A stretch of 64,000 nucleotides of DNA from Sporosarcina sp. ZBG7A (GTDB lineage: Bacteria; Bacillota; Bacilli; Bacillales_A; Planococcaceae). A program made the translations under genes and the position numbers. The stretch lies in NCBI RefSeq assembly GCF_000813425.1, contig NZ_JWIB01000019.1:1-64000 (forward strand). The letters are read 5' to 3'. Positions within the stretch are counted from its first letter, which is position 1. Each line of letters opens with the position of its first letter. This document shows positions 17,119 through 25,586 of this stretch, piece after piece. The notes beneath the pieces were generated by a model, which made no database searches, was not told where the DNA came from, and saw nothing but the letters and a program-made list of their open reading frames with translations.

Positions 17119-17733
17119 TCAAGTGCGCTTCTCTAAATTCTTTGCAGTCTCACTTTTTTCGACCAATTTTTGATCTCTATAAGTTCCGAACGTTTTATCA
17201 ACAGAGGTATGCGTCACACCAAACCAGTAGTTTTCATTTTTAAAATGATGCCAAAGATGGGCTTTCTTAATCTTTCTCCCTATCTCCGTTAGCGGTTGAA
17301 CAGGTCGATGTGCAATGTAGTGCTTCCATTCGTAATACATAAAATAGACTACGATTCCTGCGAGATAAGCAATCATTAATTGGAAGTTTCCTGTTATTAA
17401 GTAGAAAATGAGCGCAAAGATTGAGAAGCCAGGCAAACTGAACCAAAGCGGTAAGAATAACAGTTTTAAATTGTTAGGATCAGCGTGGTGATCAAAATGT
17501 AAGCGCTTAATCCATTTCAGTAAAAAAGGATTAGTTGGAGTCTTCATATGAAATAAAAATCGGTGGATTACATACTCACTCATTGCATAAGTAGCCATCC
17601 CAATAATGAAAGCAATCCACGTACCAATGTAGAGAGCATTTAATAAAGTATAACCCATGAGCGGAATAAACAGAATAAGCATAATAGCGATATCTGGATA
17701 CGTGATAAACTCTTTCATGTACTTAGTATTCAT
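17119..17733 (-). CDS. Fatty acid hydroxylase / sterol desaturase family protein
   Basis: 204 aa with four or five membrane spans and the full set of di-iron histidine clusters: HRFLFH (about 58-63), HFDHH (79-83), HYIAH (139-143) and HLWHH. Such enzymes hydroxylate or desaturate membrane lipids or carotenoids. TAGGAGG precedes the ATG. It is the first gene of the probable hydroxylase-FadR-nucleotidase operon. Confidence 0.88.
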   Translation of the reverse strand: MNTKYMKEFITYPDIAIMLILFIPLMGYTLLNALYIGTWIAFIIGMATYAMSEYVIHRFLFHMKTPTNPFLLKWIKRLHFDHHADPNNLKLLFLPLWFSLPGFSIFALIFYLITGNFQLMIAYLAGIVVYFMYYEWKHYIAHRPVQPLTEIGRKIKKAHLWHHFKNENYWFGVTHTSVDKTFGTYRDQKLVEKSETAKNLEKRT

Positions 17734-17898
17734 TTACATTCCTCCTATCGTATGGTTGAAAAATTCCCGAGGTGGTCTAGCCTATGAAAATGTCGCGTTT
17801 AGTATGACCAGTTTAATCATTGGTCTTACCAAACTATATAGTTTTCTAAAAAGATAGTCAATTAAATTCGAGAGTTGCAGATAGGCTCAATCAATGAA

Positions 17899-18009
17899 TA
17901 GGATCATCATTTCAAAAGTGAGCCCTTCTTACAATTCGGTAATGGAAACAAATTCGTGCAAAACCCGCAAATGAGTGGTGAGACAGAAAGTCGTCTTCGA
18001 ATCCTCTAT
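17899..18009 (+). pseudogene. 3' relic of an unidentified gene
   Basis: The plus strand reads HHFKSEPFLQFGNGNKF then VQNPQMSGETESRLRILYIN and a stop (TAG near 18021), leading straight into the hairpin at 18013-18064. The composition is coding-like, but there is no start and nothing recognisable upstream. The rest of 17734-18012 shows nothing else. Confidence 0.35.
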
Positions 18010-18012
18010 ATA

Positions 18013-18064
18013 AATAAAAGCTAGATGAGAGCTACAAAATAGCTTTCATCTAGCTTTTATTTTT
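18013..18064. terminator. Bidirectional terminator
   Basis: AAAAGCTAGATGA...TCATCTAGCTTTT with A and T flanks on both sides. It serves the CynX-type transporter (minus strand, stop 18140) and possibly the relic on the plus strand. Confidence 0.8.
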
Positions 18065-18139
18065 CCGCTGCATATGTTTCGACAACCTTCAGAATTTCTG
18101 TAGCGTTGTGCCATACACGGTTAACGGCTTCTTGTGATT

Positions 18140-19363
18140 CTAGTTCTCTGAAATTGTATTTCCAATTACTCTATCTCTTCCAGCAGCAATACCAACTATT
18201 AAGATGACAACAGCTAAAGCAATTAACATGATAAGTGGCATTGTCCAACTATCTGTTATATCGTGTAAACCACCAAATACAATTGGTCCTGTTGCTGCCA
18301 GTAAATAACCAAACGACTGTGCCATACCTGACATATCAGATGCTTCAACAGCAGTGCTTGTTCTCATGCTGAAAAACATCATTGATAGGCTAAATGCGCT
18401 ACCTGCGCCCATACCAATCATAATGACTGCTACAGGCATCAAAGTCTGATTCCCAATTAAAACGCCTGTTATACCAAGTATAAACAGCACCGCAGTGGCC
18501 CCACTTAGGACGATTTGATTTTTCATGCGTTCAGCAAGTACAGGAATTATAAATGTAAATGGAATTATAGCAAACTGCATTAAAAATAACATCCATCCAG
18601 CTGCACTCATACTATACCCCATGCCTTGCAGGATTTCTGGCAACCACGTCACTAACGTGTAAAAAATTAGAGACTGTAATCCCATAAATACCGTAATCGA
18701 CCACGCTAGCGGAGAACGAGCTAACGATAATTTCTCTTTTGGTGTGGCCATCGAATATCCAGTTGGATCTTTACCCTTTTTCAATTGGGGAGCCCAAACC
18801 GCAATGGCAATGAAAACAGGAATCGCCCAAAATGCGAGTGATCCTTCCCAGCCAATTTTACCGATAGATGTTAAAGGTACACTTAAGCCGGACCCTAGCG
18901 CTGCAAAGATGTTCATAAACACACCGTACATACCAGTCATAATCCCAACTTTTAATGGAAAGTTCATTTTAATAAACCCAGGTAGCAATACGTTACCAAA
19001 CGCAATCGCAACCCCGATTAAAATAGTTCCTGCGAATAATGCGCCTGTTCCAAATAATGATCGTAAGACAATACCAATTGCCAAGACAACTAATGAAAGG
19101 AAAATAGTCCTTTCCATCGTTATTTTATGCGCTATTTTCGGTGCAAAAGGCGAAAGAAGAGCAAATGCGAGTAAAGGAAGTGTTGTAATCGTCCCCGCCA
19201 ACGCATGACTAATACCTAAATCCGTTCGTATTAATGTGATTAAAGAACCAATCGATGTAAGTGGCGCCCTTAAATTGGCAGCAATTAAGATGACCCCAAT
19301 CATTAAAAGCCATTTTTTCTTAGAATCTATTTTTGTTTGTTGTAATTTTGTATCTTTTTGCAA
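18140..19363 (-). CDS. MFS transporter, CynX/NimT family
   Basis: 407 aa with 12 membrane spans. The opening KKWLLMIGVILIAANLRAPL and the IGSLI loop are typical of the cyanate/nitroimidazole (CynX/NimT) branch. The start codon is TTG (19363-19361) with AGGAGG 7 nt upstream, 2 bp after the stop of the GntR gene, so the two form an operon. The transported compound is unknown. Confidence 0.88.
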   Translation of the reverse strand: MQKDTKLQQTKIDSKKKWLLMIGVILIAANLRAPLTSIGSLITLIRTDLGISHALAGTITTLPLLAFALLSPFAPKIAHKITMERTIFLSLVVLAIGIVLRSLFGTGALFAGTILIGVAIAFGNVLLPGFIKMNFPLKVGIMTGMYGVFMNIFAALGSGLSVPLTSIGKIGWEGSLAFWAIPVFIAIAVWAPQLKKGKDPTGYSMATPKEKLSLARSPLAWSITVFMGLQSLIFYTLVTWLPEILQGMGYSMSAAGWMLFLMQFAIIPFTFIIPVLAERMKNQIVLSGATAVLFILGITGVLIGNQTLMPVAVIMIGMGAGSAFSLSMMFFSMRTSTAVEASDMSGMAQSFGYLLAATGPIVFGGLHDITDSWTMPLIMLIALAVVILIVGIAAGRDRVIGNTISEN

Positions 19364-19365
19364 GT

Positions 19366-20055
19366 TTAGTCCTCCTGAATGCGTTTAATCTTCTTTCTGA
19401 AATCGTTTATGTATGTATTTACATAACTAATAGCTGCTTGCACATCTTGCTTCTTAATGGCTTCTAGTAATTCATAGTGAATCTCTTCACTATAGTTAAA
19501 GTAGGCATCTGCCACCATTATTTCTTCGATTGAAGACTGCAGTGGTTCAGTTATATGTTCATAAAGACGTTCTAACATCTTATTATGTGATGCTTTAACC
19601 ATTGCTTTATGAAATATAATATCTGCTTGTAAAAATTCTTGTACATCTCCTTTTTCAGATGCCAATTTACATAACTGAATAGACTCGGTCATTGCTTCTA
19701 AATCAAGATCATTACGCCGGATGGCTGCAAGCTGTGCTGCTTCTCTTTCTAAAGCAAGACGCACCTCTAACGTTTCCATGATGCTCGACTTTTCAACTTG
19801 TCTATGAAGCGCTACACCAAAGGCACTAGATGATTTTACAACCGTACCGCTCCCTTGTTTGGTCTCAAGTAAACCCGCATGAACTAGAGCACGAATTGCT
19901 TCTCTTAGTGTATTCCGACTCACGTCAAATTCCTTCATTAATTGCATCTCTGCAGGCAATTGATCGCCAATTTGCCAATGGCCACTTTCGATAAGATGTT
20001 CAATTTGAATCACCACTTGCTCAACCAACGACAAACGTTCTGTCTTTTTCAGCAT
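19366..20055 (-). CDS. GntR-family regulator with FCD domain
   Basis: 229 aa. N-terminal winged helix (QLPAEMQLMKEFDVSRNTLREAIRAL), C-terminal all-helical FCD ligand domain with spaced histidines (ADIIFHKAMVKASH and near 200) that can bind a metal and an organic acid. GGAGG precedes the ATG. It is transcribed ahead of the CynX-type transporter and probably represses that operon in response to the transported acid. Confidence 0.9.
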   Translation of the reverse strand: MLKKTERLSLVEQVVIQIEHLIESGHWQIGDQLPAEMQLMKEFDVSRNTLREAIRALVHAGLLETKQGSGTVVKSSSAFGVALHRQVEKSSIMETLEVRLALEREAAQLAAIRRNDLDLEAMTESIQLCKLASEKGDVQEFLQADIIFHKAMVKASHNKMLERLYEHITEPLQSSIEEIMVADAYFNYSEEIHYELLEAIKKQDVQAAISYVNTYINDFRKKIKRIQED

Positions 20056-20452
20056 GAGTGCACCTCCGAAGGTTTTTTTGAAAAGTTGTAGGATGATTGG
20101 ACTTAATCAATATATCACTAAATTTATTATAAGTAAATATGAGAAGTCGTTGCAGGTGTCTGATCAAGAAACTATCGTTTTGTTTAAACAATGAAGATTG
20201 TTTCTTCATAAATATTTGTGAAGTCTAGTTAGATATGACTAAACGGCAAACACATTAGTAAAAACAGGAATATATAACTACCTTTTTGACTACATTCCTA
20301 ATTTACGATTCTTATTCCAGCATGATAAAATAAATTAACTTTACATCCAAAGAGGAAGTGTGAACCGTACAAGAAGTCCGACATTAGCTGTACACTCATA
20401 GCCACAGGGCGTATTTGATTTGAAAATCAAACTATTGAAGAGGTGTTCGAAG
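20056..20452. other. Intergenic region between divergent GntR and oxygenase genes
   Basis: It contains a degenerate family A palindrome at about 20158-20213 (GATCAAGAAACTATC...AAGATTGTTTCTT) and a short perfect palindrome TTTGATTTGAAAATCAAA (20415-20432). A 13-codon frame with an SD-like AGAGGAAG (GTG near 20358) is visible but not convincing. Confidence 0.5.
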
Positions 20453-21088
20453 TTGATAGCGGAGAATAAAGAGCAAACGATATTTAATCACGTTGGTAAA
20501 AAGATACTGACGGATAGAGAGATTGACATAGTCGCGAAAATCGAAGAACCAATGATCGTCGTTTTAGGCAATATGTTAAGTGATGAAGAGTGCGATGAAC
20601 TAATCAGATTGTCCACAGACAAGATGAAACGTTCAAAAATCGGCACCACACGTGAAGAAAATCAGTTAAGAACGAGTAGCAGTATGTTTATTGAAGAAAG
20701 CGAAAACCTAATTGTTGCGAGAATCGAAAAAAGAATTGAAGCGGTTATGAATATCCCGATTGAACATGGAGAAGGTCTGCAAATCCTTCAGTACAAGCCG
20801 GGTCAAGAATACCGAGCACATCACGATTTCTTCTCGTCGACTAGTAAGGTAACAAACAACCGAATTAGTACGCTGGTCATGTACTTGAATGATGTAGAGG
20901 AAGGTGGCGAAACGTTCTTCCCCCACCTGAACTTCTCCGTATCGCCGAGAAAAGGGATGGCCGTCTACTTTGAGTATTTCTATAATGATCCAATGTTAAA
21001 TGATGTAACGCTTCATGGCGGAGCGCCTGTGGTAACTGGGGAAAAGTGGGTAGCGACACAATGGATGCGGAAACAGAGGGTACGGTGA
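20453..21088 (+). CDS. 2-oxoglutarate/Fe(II) oxygenase, prolyl 4-hydroxylase type
   Basis: About 211 aa from a TTG start at 20453, chosen because AGAGGTG lies 7 nt upstream; the ATG at 20420 has no ribosome site. The catalytic domain shows the HxD pair in YRAHHDFF, the distal histidine in LHGG and the 2-oxoglutarate lysine in GEKWVATQW. Bacillus relatives hydroxylate prolines in collagen-like or other proteins. It stands alone, with family A palindromes on either side. Confidence 0.88.
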   Translation: MIAENKEQTIFNHVGKKILTDREIDIVAKIEEPMIVVLGNMLSDEECDELIRLSTDKMKRSKIGTTREENQLRTSSSMFIEESENLIVARIEKRIEAVMNIPIEHGEGLQILQYKPGQEYRAHHDFFSSTSKVTNNRISTLVMYLNDVEEGGETFFPHLNFSVSPRKGMAVYFEYFYNDPMLNDVTLHGGAPVVTGEKWVATQWMRKQRVR

Positions 21089-21167
21089 GTGTGAGGTTTT
21101 ACTGAATTAATTTGTTAGTTCCTTTTTCTGAATACTGTAAATATATAGATCTTTAATCCATAGTTTT

Positions 21168-21230
21168 GGTGCCTGCGCAAGAAACAATCATGTTTGTTTA
21201 AACATTCATGATTGTTTTCGCACAGGCACC
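21168..21230. repeat. Dispersed palindrome, family A (best copy)
   Basis: GGTGCCTGCGCAAGAAACAA...GTTTTCGCACAGGCACC arms pair over about 22 bp; the loop contains GTTTAAAC. The element lies 80 bp after the oxygenase stop and has a short T run on the right, so it could also act as a terminator here. Confidence 0.85.
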
Positions 21231-21253
21231 TTTTACGTTTTTTATATGGCAAG

Positions 21254-21711
21254 CTACTCTCCCCACACTGAGTAAAGAAGCCCTTTTAGCTCGTCACCCT
21301 TCAGTGGTTCAATACTTGTGTACCCAAGTATTCTTGCCCGCTTAGAAAGATGTGAAATCAACTGGTTATTTTTAGCGATGGCGATGACCTGGACAGAGTC
21401 AATTACCAGAAGTGAAAACAGGCAGGAGCTCTCCATGAATTCTTTGTAATTATTTATCTCTCTTACTGTATCTAAGGATGGAAATGCTTTCAAGTCGACA
21501 AAGATTAGGTAGTGCTGGCCAGTTGCTAAATGAGTGATGAAATCTCGGTCCTCCATAACGGTATCAGCGAAAAAAAACGTTTCTCATACCCGGCAAAATA
21601 CGATTCACCGGGACCTGTCCTCCAATACCATGAAGGTTCAGTCATGCCATTCAGCAATTCATACAGCTGGTTTCCGGTTCCGTTCCGGATATCAAAAATA
21701 ATACCTTGCAC
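21254..21711 (-). pseudogene. DUF2691-like protein, frameshifted at a T8 tract
   Basis: Starts at GTG 21711 (AAAGGAG 7 nt upstream) as MQGIIFDIRNGTGNQLYELL..GESYFAGYEKRFF, then the frame ends early. The other frame, entered with one extra T, continues FADTVMEDRDFITHLATG to 21254. Together they make about 152 aa, the usual DUF2691 length. The shift falls at eight As on the plus strand (21570-21577). It may be a decayed gene, a phase-variable tract, ribosomal slippage or a base-call error. Confidence 0.7.
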
Positions 21712-21730
21712 ACGACCACTCCTTTATTAG

Positions 21731-21797
21731 TGAAAGCCTGTTCAAGAAACTTTCGTGTTTGTGTAAACATTCATGATTGTTTCGCGAACAGGCATTC
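21731..21797. repeat. Dispersed palindrome, family A
   Basis: TGAAAGCCTGTTCAAGAAAC...GTTTCGCGAACAGGCATTCA arms with the GTTTGTGTAAAC loop. It separates the DUF2691-like gene from the anti-sigma gene. Confidence 0.8.
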
Positions 21798-21834
21798 AAA
21801 CATTTCAGTTGGTGATTTTTGGTTTTGCTGCGAT

Positions 21835-22452
21835 TTAGTCGATGTAGTTGTTCACGCTGTAACGAATGCCGTCCTCCCCAACATATTGTCGTGGGGCGGT
21901 TTTCTCCAATGTGTAAGAGAAGTTATTTTCGCCGGGTACGGTGATGGTATACAGATCTTTTTTCTTTTTAACGGTATAGTTTTTATAGTCGCCCTCTTGC
22001 AGCTTCATTTTGGCCAGCTTTGCTTGATAGTTCTCAGATGCTCCCCTGATTTCCGATTCACTCTGTTCTGTTCCCATGAAGGAATCTCCCATAAAATTGT
22101 TTTGAATGTACATTGTTTTCCCATCGAAAGCAATATAGTAATTTGTCACTTCAAACGAATCCTGCTGTTTCATAATGGTGCCTTCCCAAGAATCCGTTAC
22201 ATCTTTAGCGAATAATCCGGAACTAAGCGAGTTTGGTTTGCCGATCAGGATTGTCACAGTGAATGCGATTGAAACGAGCAATAGCAAAGAAATAATCGCA
22301 GGCTTCCAATGAAACTTACGATACCTATCCTGTACACTTTTCCCGTGGAAGACCGATTGGTGCATCGCCCTTTTTTGTTCCTCTGTAGGCTGAAACGGCT
22401 CGCAAAGGGCTCCGAGTTTTTGAGTCAGTTCATCGTCGGTATAGGGTTTCAT
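21835..22452 (-). CDS. Putative anti-sigma factor
   Basis: 205 aa. The N-terminal 55 residues are cytoplasmic (TDDELTQKLGALCEPFQPTEEQ), one membrane span follows at about 52-70 (AIISLLLLVSIAFTVTILIG), and about 130 residues lie outside. The start overlaps the sigma gene by 23 bp with its own AGGAGG, so the two are translationally coupled. It should bind the partner sigma factor and release it on an envelope signal. No zinc-binding ZAS motif is evident. Confidence 0.75.
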   Translation of the reverse strand: MKPYTDDELTQKLGALCEPFQPTEEQKRAMHQSVFHGKSVQDRYRKFHWKPAIISLLLLVSIAFTVTILIGKPNSLSSGLFAKDVTDSWEGTIMKQQDSFEVTNYYIAFDGKTMYIQNNFMGDSFMGTEQSESEIRGASENYQAKLAKMKLQEGDYKNYTVKKKKDLYTITVPGENNFSYTLEKTAPRQYVGEDGIRYSVNNYID

Positions 22453-22948
22453 GAGACATTCCTCCTTTCTCGAGTTCTTTTTTGAATGCGTCCAGTGCGC
22501 GTTTCAGTCTCATCTTCACTTTACCTTCAGAGCTCCCAAGTATTTCGGCTGTATCTTTCGTGGAGAACCCCTGGATATGCCGTAGTAGGATGACTTGCTT
22601 CTGATTCTTATTAAGGCAGTGGAGCGCTTCATAAAATTCGGTCTCCTGCGCGTTAAGTTCGGCCATTTCTTCGGAGGACGGGTGGCTACCGAACACATGG
22701 AAGTCCTTATCGAAAAAGTGAGTCAGAGGATGTTTTTTTCTGAAGTGGTTCAATGTTGTCGTGTAGGCGATTCGGAAAATCCATGTCTTCACCGCGGCAC
22801 GACCGTCGAACTGATGCGCCTTTTCCACGACTTTCACGAACGTTTCCTGTGTCAGTTCTTCTGCTGTGTGCCGGTTCCGCACTTGCATGAAGATATAGCT
22901 GTACACAGCACTGGCATAATCCTCAAACCATTGTTCTGCGGACATCAT
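22430..22948 (-). CDS. ECF-type RNA polymerase sigma factor
   Basis: 172 aa. Region 2 is seen in HTAEELTQETFVKVVEKAHQFDG and TWIFRIAYTTTLNHFRKK; region 4 is a helix-turn-helix with HIQGFSTKDTAEILGSSEGK. The size and the coupled membrane protein downstream are typical of stress-responsive sigma factors. The start is ATG 22948 or 22945. A GTTACC-N16-GTCTA sequence (22971-22996) upstream resembles an ECF promoter and suggests autoregulation. Confidence 0.92.
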   Translation of the reverse strand: MMSAEQWFEDYASAVYSYIFMQVRNRHTAEELTQETFVKVVEKAHQFDGRAAVKTWIFRIAYTTTLNHFRKKHPLTHFFDKDFHVFGSHPSSEEMAELNAQETEFYEALHCLNKNQKQVILLRHIQGFSTKDTAEILGSSEGKVKMRLKRALDAFKKELEKGGMSHETLYRR

Positions 22949-22970
22949 TTCACCTCTCTTCTATATACTT

Positions 22971-22996
22971 AGACACTATATTTTGTATTTGGTAAC
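22971..22996 (-). promoter_or_regulatory. Possible autoregulated ECF promoter
   Basis: On the minus strand GTTACC and TGTCTA are separated by about 15-16 bp, 23 bp before the sigma gene. The shape fits ECF promoters, but the -35 lacks the usual AAC. Confidence 0.4.
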
Positions 22997-23051
22997 GCTA
23001 GTTTAGAAAATTATTTCATTGGTCGTGTGTGGCGGATAGGAATGCAAATAG

Positions 23052-23097
23052 AAAAATGCCCAGTTGCTCCAAGTTTTGTACCGGGAGCAGCTGGGCA
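23052..23097 (-). terminator. Terminator of the 23.2-kb lipoprotein gene
   Basis: TGCCCAG.TGCTCC / GGGAGCA.CTGGGCA stem, followed on the minus strand by TTTTT. Confidence 0.8.
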
Positions 23098-23115
23098 AAG
23101 TGCTACAGTTTCCAC

Positions 23116-23181
23116 CGCCTGTGCACCGCACAACTTGAACACTATTCAGAGCCGTCCGCGAGTTGCGTCGTGCAAAGCGAC
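23116..23181. repeat. Dispersed palindrome, family B
   Basis: CGCCTGTGCACCGCACAACT left arm, core GAACACTATTCAGA, right arm AGTTGCGTCGTGCAAAGCG. It lies between a lipoprotein stop and its terminator. Confidence 0.8.
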
Positions 23182-23232
23182 AATATAATTTTTGGTTTGT
23201 TTTTTTCCTTACCGGTTCCTGCAACTTTACAG

Positions 23233-23661
23233 TTAATTTTTAATGAACAGGTTTTTCAGGACCTGAGCGCTTTCAGGATTCATCCTGCCATAGCTTTCAT
23301 CTTCCTTGTTGCTGATGATAGTTGCAGAGTCGTCTTCTTCGAACCAGATCCGATATTGGACAAGTGACTCAGGCATGTTTTTGTCTTTCTCATAGAAGAA
23401 AGTTGCCAGAACGTCTTCTGGCCGCGCCATGTCCGCTTTGGTATTTGACTGCCACTCCGTATTAACGAATGCTTTTTGTGCCGCTTCCAAGTCATCGTGT
23501 TCCACAAGTATCTTTTCTTCTCCTTTTTTGCCATGCTCATCAACCTGTTGCACGTCAATCCGGACGAGTCGTCCTTTATCCTTTTCTGCAGACTGTCCTG
23601 AACAGGCAGTGATAACAAAAACCAATGCCAAAAGGGTAATAACTTTCCATTTCGATTTCAT
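23233..23661 (-). CDS. Putative lipoprotein
   Basis: 142 aa from ATG 23661 (AGAGGTGG 6 nt upstream). The signal ends in LVFVITAC, a lipobox-like cysteine at about residue 20. The mature part has charged repeats of D/E and K and no recognised domain. It is followed by family B palindrome and terminator. Its nearness to the sigma/anti-sigma genes may reflect co-regulation; nothing proves it. Confidence 0.75.
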   Translation of the reverse strand: MKSKWKVITLLALVFVITACSGQSAEKDKGRLVRIDVQQVDEHGKKGEEKILVEHDDLEAAQKAFVNTEWQSNTKADMARPEDVLATFFYEKDKNMPESLVQYRIWFEEDDSATIISNKEDESYGRMNPESAQVLKNLFIKN

Positions 23662-23707
23662 CTCTGTCCACCTCTCATTTTGCACTCTTTATATCCCGCG
23701 CACGCCG

Positions 23708-24397
23708 TCACTCCTTAACGACTGCTTCAATTATCTTCTTCATTTTCTCGTTGCCATGTCCTTCATAACCGATTATATTTTCGTCTTTCATGTAGATTGT
23801 ATGGAAAGTGGATCCGTCCTCCAGATGGAAGTATATAAAGACCCTGTTGTCCCTATCACTTTTGTTTTCCGGGGTTATTTCTCCTTTATAAGCAAGCGCT
23901 AGGTATTCTTTAAGAAACTCCTCAGTCTGTCTGGTGTCTAGTTCACCCAGAAGGGTATCATCTTCATCACTTCGGATGCTGATTTTGGTCACTTTCCCTC
24001 GTATGTCGGCAAGGTCCCCGAGCGTTTCTGCATTCGGATTGTCGATCACTTGAAACACACGCCCATCCGCGAAAACACGAAATTCCGGTTTGTAGCCTAT
24101 TACTTCATACACTGGCGTCCCTACCGACACATACGTTGCCTCTCCATTTTTCAGTTTATGGCTAGAGCATGCATGACCATCTAGCATATACGTTACCTTA
24201 CCAAGGTTATCTCCTGTTTCGGGAAGAGTAGTCTCTTTATTAATCATGTCACTGCCATATTTAATGTCGTTTATCATGAGGACATCCGCCCAATCAATTT
24301 GACCATCCGGACATCCCCGGATCCCATCCCAGACTGAACAGCCCGCGCTCAGTGAAAGCATAGACAAAATCATAGCCAGTAACCACTTCTTCGTCAT
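23708..24397 (-). CDS. Putative lipoprotein
   Basis: 229 aa from ATG 24397, preceded by AGGAGG; the frame extends upstream but without a ribosome site. Signal MTKKWLLAMILSMLSLSAGC gives lipobox LSAGC. Cysteines at GCPDG and HACSSH may be paired. Unknown family. It ends 46 bp before the start of the next lipoprotein gene, so they are likely co-transcribed. Confidence 0.75.
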   Translation of the reverse strand: MTKKWLLAMILSMLSLSAGCSVWDGIRGCPDGQIDWADVLMINDIKYGSDMINKETTLPETGDNLGKVTYMLDGHACSSHKLKNGEATYVSVGTPVYEVIGYKPEFRVFADGRVFQVIDNPNAETLGDLADIRGKVTKISIRSDEDDTLLGELDTRQTEEFLKEYLALAYKGEITPENKSDRDNRVFIYFHLEDGSTFHTIYMKDENIIGYEGHGNEKMKKIIEAVVKE

Positions 24398-24635
24398 CCC
24401 ATCAATCCTCCTGAAGTTTTCAGATGGTTTCAAACTCAATTTATCAGCTAAGCAAGCGCGGATTTGGCTGTGGAGGAGCAAGTCACACTTCACCATAGCA
24501 GGTTTATAGTTATTATTTATTCTTAAAGTCAAGTTATTAGATTCATATTATTGTATGAACTATCTGTCATTTCATCATACCTCATTGGTAAACTGCAGTG
24601 CATTCTTTTTTCCCACTTTTCCCCTAAATGGCAAA

Positions 24636-24672
24636 GAGCCACTTGCCAGAGGGCAGCAAGTGGCTTAATTTT
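24636..24672. terminator. Hairpin terminator
   Basis: GAGCCACTTGC / GCAAGTGGCTT stem with TTAATTTT on the right and CTCTTT on the left strand. It lies after the ATPase gene (stop 24779). The 24398-24778 gap holds this hairpin and a family A palindrome. Confidence 0.6.
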
Positions 24673-24676
24673 CACA

Positions 24677-24733
24677 GTGACTGTGCAAGAAACTTTCATG
24701 TTTGTTTAAACATTCATGATTTTTTCGCCCACC
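24677..24733. repeat. Dispersed palindrome, family A
   Basis: CAGTGACTGTGCAAGAAACTTTCATG left arm, GTTTAAAC loop, right arm CATGATTTTTTCGCCCACCT. The right arm is worn. Confidence 0.7.
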
Positions 24734-24778
24734 TATTTTTCTCTATTTTAGAATTGATCCACATGTAAATTTTGTCTT

Positions 24779-25546
24779 TCATCGCTTGAATAGATGATGG
24801 AGCAACCGGTCCCGGTCGCTGAAAAATTGATTCATGATCGAAAAGTGTGGAGTGTCTTCCAATTCGACTTCCCTCATCCCTTCGTTTTCCAACTGATAGA
24901 TAAAAGCTGTTGGATACGCCATCAGGATCGGCGAATGAGTGGAGATGATGAACTGTGAACCTTCTGTCACGAGCTCATGAATCCTTGAAAGCATCGCGAG
25001 CTGCCGGGTTGGCGACAATGCTGCTTCCGGCTCGTCCAATATGTACAAACCGTTCCCCTGGAAACGCTCGATGAACGCCGCGAAAAATGATTCCCCATGT
25101 GATTGCTCATGGAGAGACTTGCCACCAAAGGAATCAATGATCCTTCGTCCTCCCAAAGGTTCTGAATCCAGTTCTTCTATGTGGGTGGCGACATTGTAAA
25201 ATGTTTCCGCACGAAAGAAAAACGAATCATTCGCCCGATGAACGCCTTTGACGATTCGAAGATACTTATCCAGATCGGAATGCGAGTCATAGCTCGAAAA
25301 ATTGAAATTCCGCGTGCCCCCTTCCGGATTAAACCCAAGGCTGACTGCAACTGCCTCCAGCAGCGTGGATTTCCCCATCCCATTTTCCCCGATGATATAG
25401 GTGACATTCGGATGGAATGCCAACTCCTCCAAGCCGCAGATGAAAGGAAGATTGAGCGGATAGCGCGCAAAGGACTTAATTTGGTCTCTCTTCAAATAAA
25501 GACTTCGTATGTATTGTGTATCCTTTGTCAGAATGGCCATTGGCAA
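24779..25546 (-). CDS. RecF/ABC-like predicted ATPase (COG3910 type)
   Basis: 255 aa. Walker A GENGMGKST (53-61), signature-like HEQSHGESFF, Walker B LYILDEPEAALSP and the H-loop ISTHSP. The compact form without a coiled coil matches the stand-alone AAA ATPases annotated COG3910, whose role is unknown. The start is probably TTG 25546 (AAAGGGG 5 nt upstream) rather than the ATG two codons on. No nuclease or toxin partner lies beside it, unlike the ATPase at 43073. Confidence 0.85.
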   Translation of the reverse strand: MPMAILTKDTQYIRSLYLKRDQIKSFARYPLNLPFICGLEELAFHPNVTYIIGENGMGKSTLLEAVAVSLGFNPEGGTRNFNFSSYDSHSDLDKYLRIVKGVHRANDSFFFRAETFYNVATHIEELDSEPLGGRRIIDSFGGKSLHEQSHGESFFAAFIERFQGNGLYILDEPEAALSPTRQLAMLSRIHELVTEGSQFIISTHSPILMAYPTAFIYQLENEGMREVELEDTPHFSIMNQFFSDRDRLLHHLFKR

Positions 25547-25586
25547 AGCTACCCCTTTCTATATTCGCTGGCGGATATTTCACTGT

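Noticed and set aside
18744-19208. 154-codon plus-strand frame
   Set aside because: It is exactly antisense to the transmembrane part of the CynX-type transporter, has no ribosome site and a composition mirroring that gene.
21168-21230. Family A and B palindromes as ordinary terminators
   Set aside because: Most copies lack a T run, many lie upstream of genes or beside a separate true terminator, and arms share sequence across distant loci, which terminators do not.
21706-22215. 169-codon plus-strand frame
   Set aside because: It runs through a family A palindrome and antisense to the coupled anti-sigma gene.
23429-23902. 157-codon plus-strand frame
   Set aside because: Antisense to two lipoprotein genes with good signals and ribosome sites.
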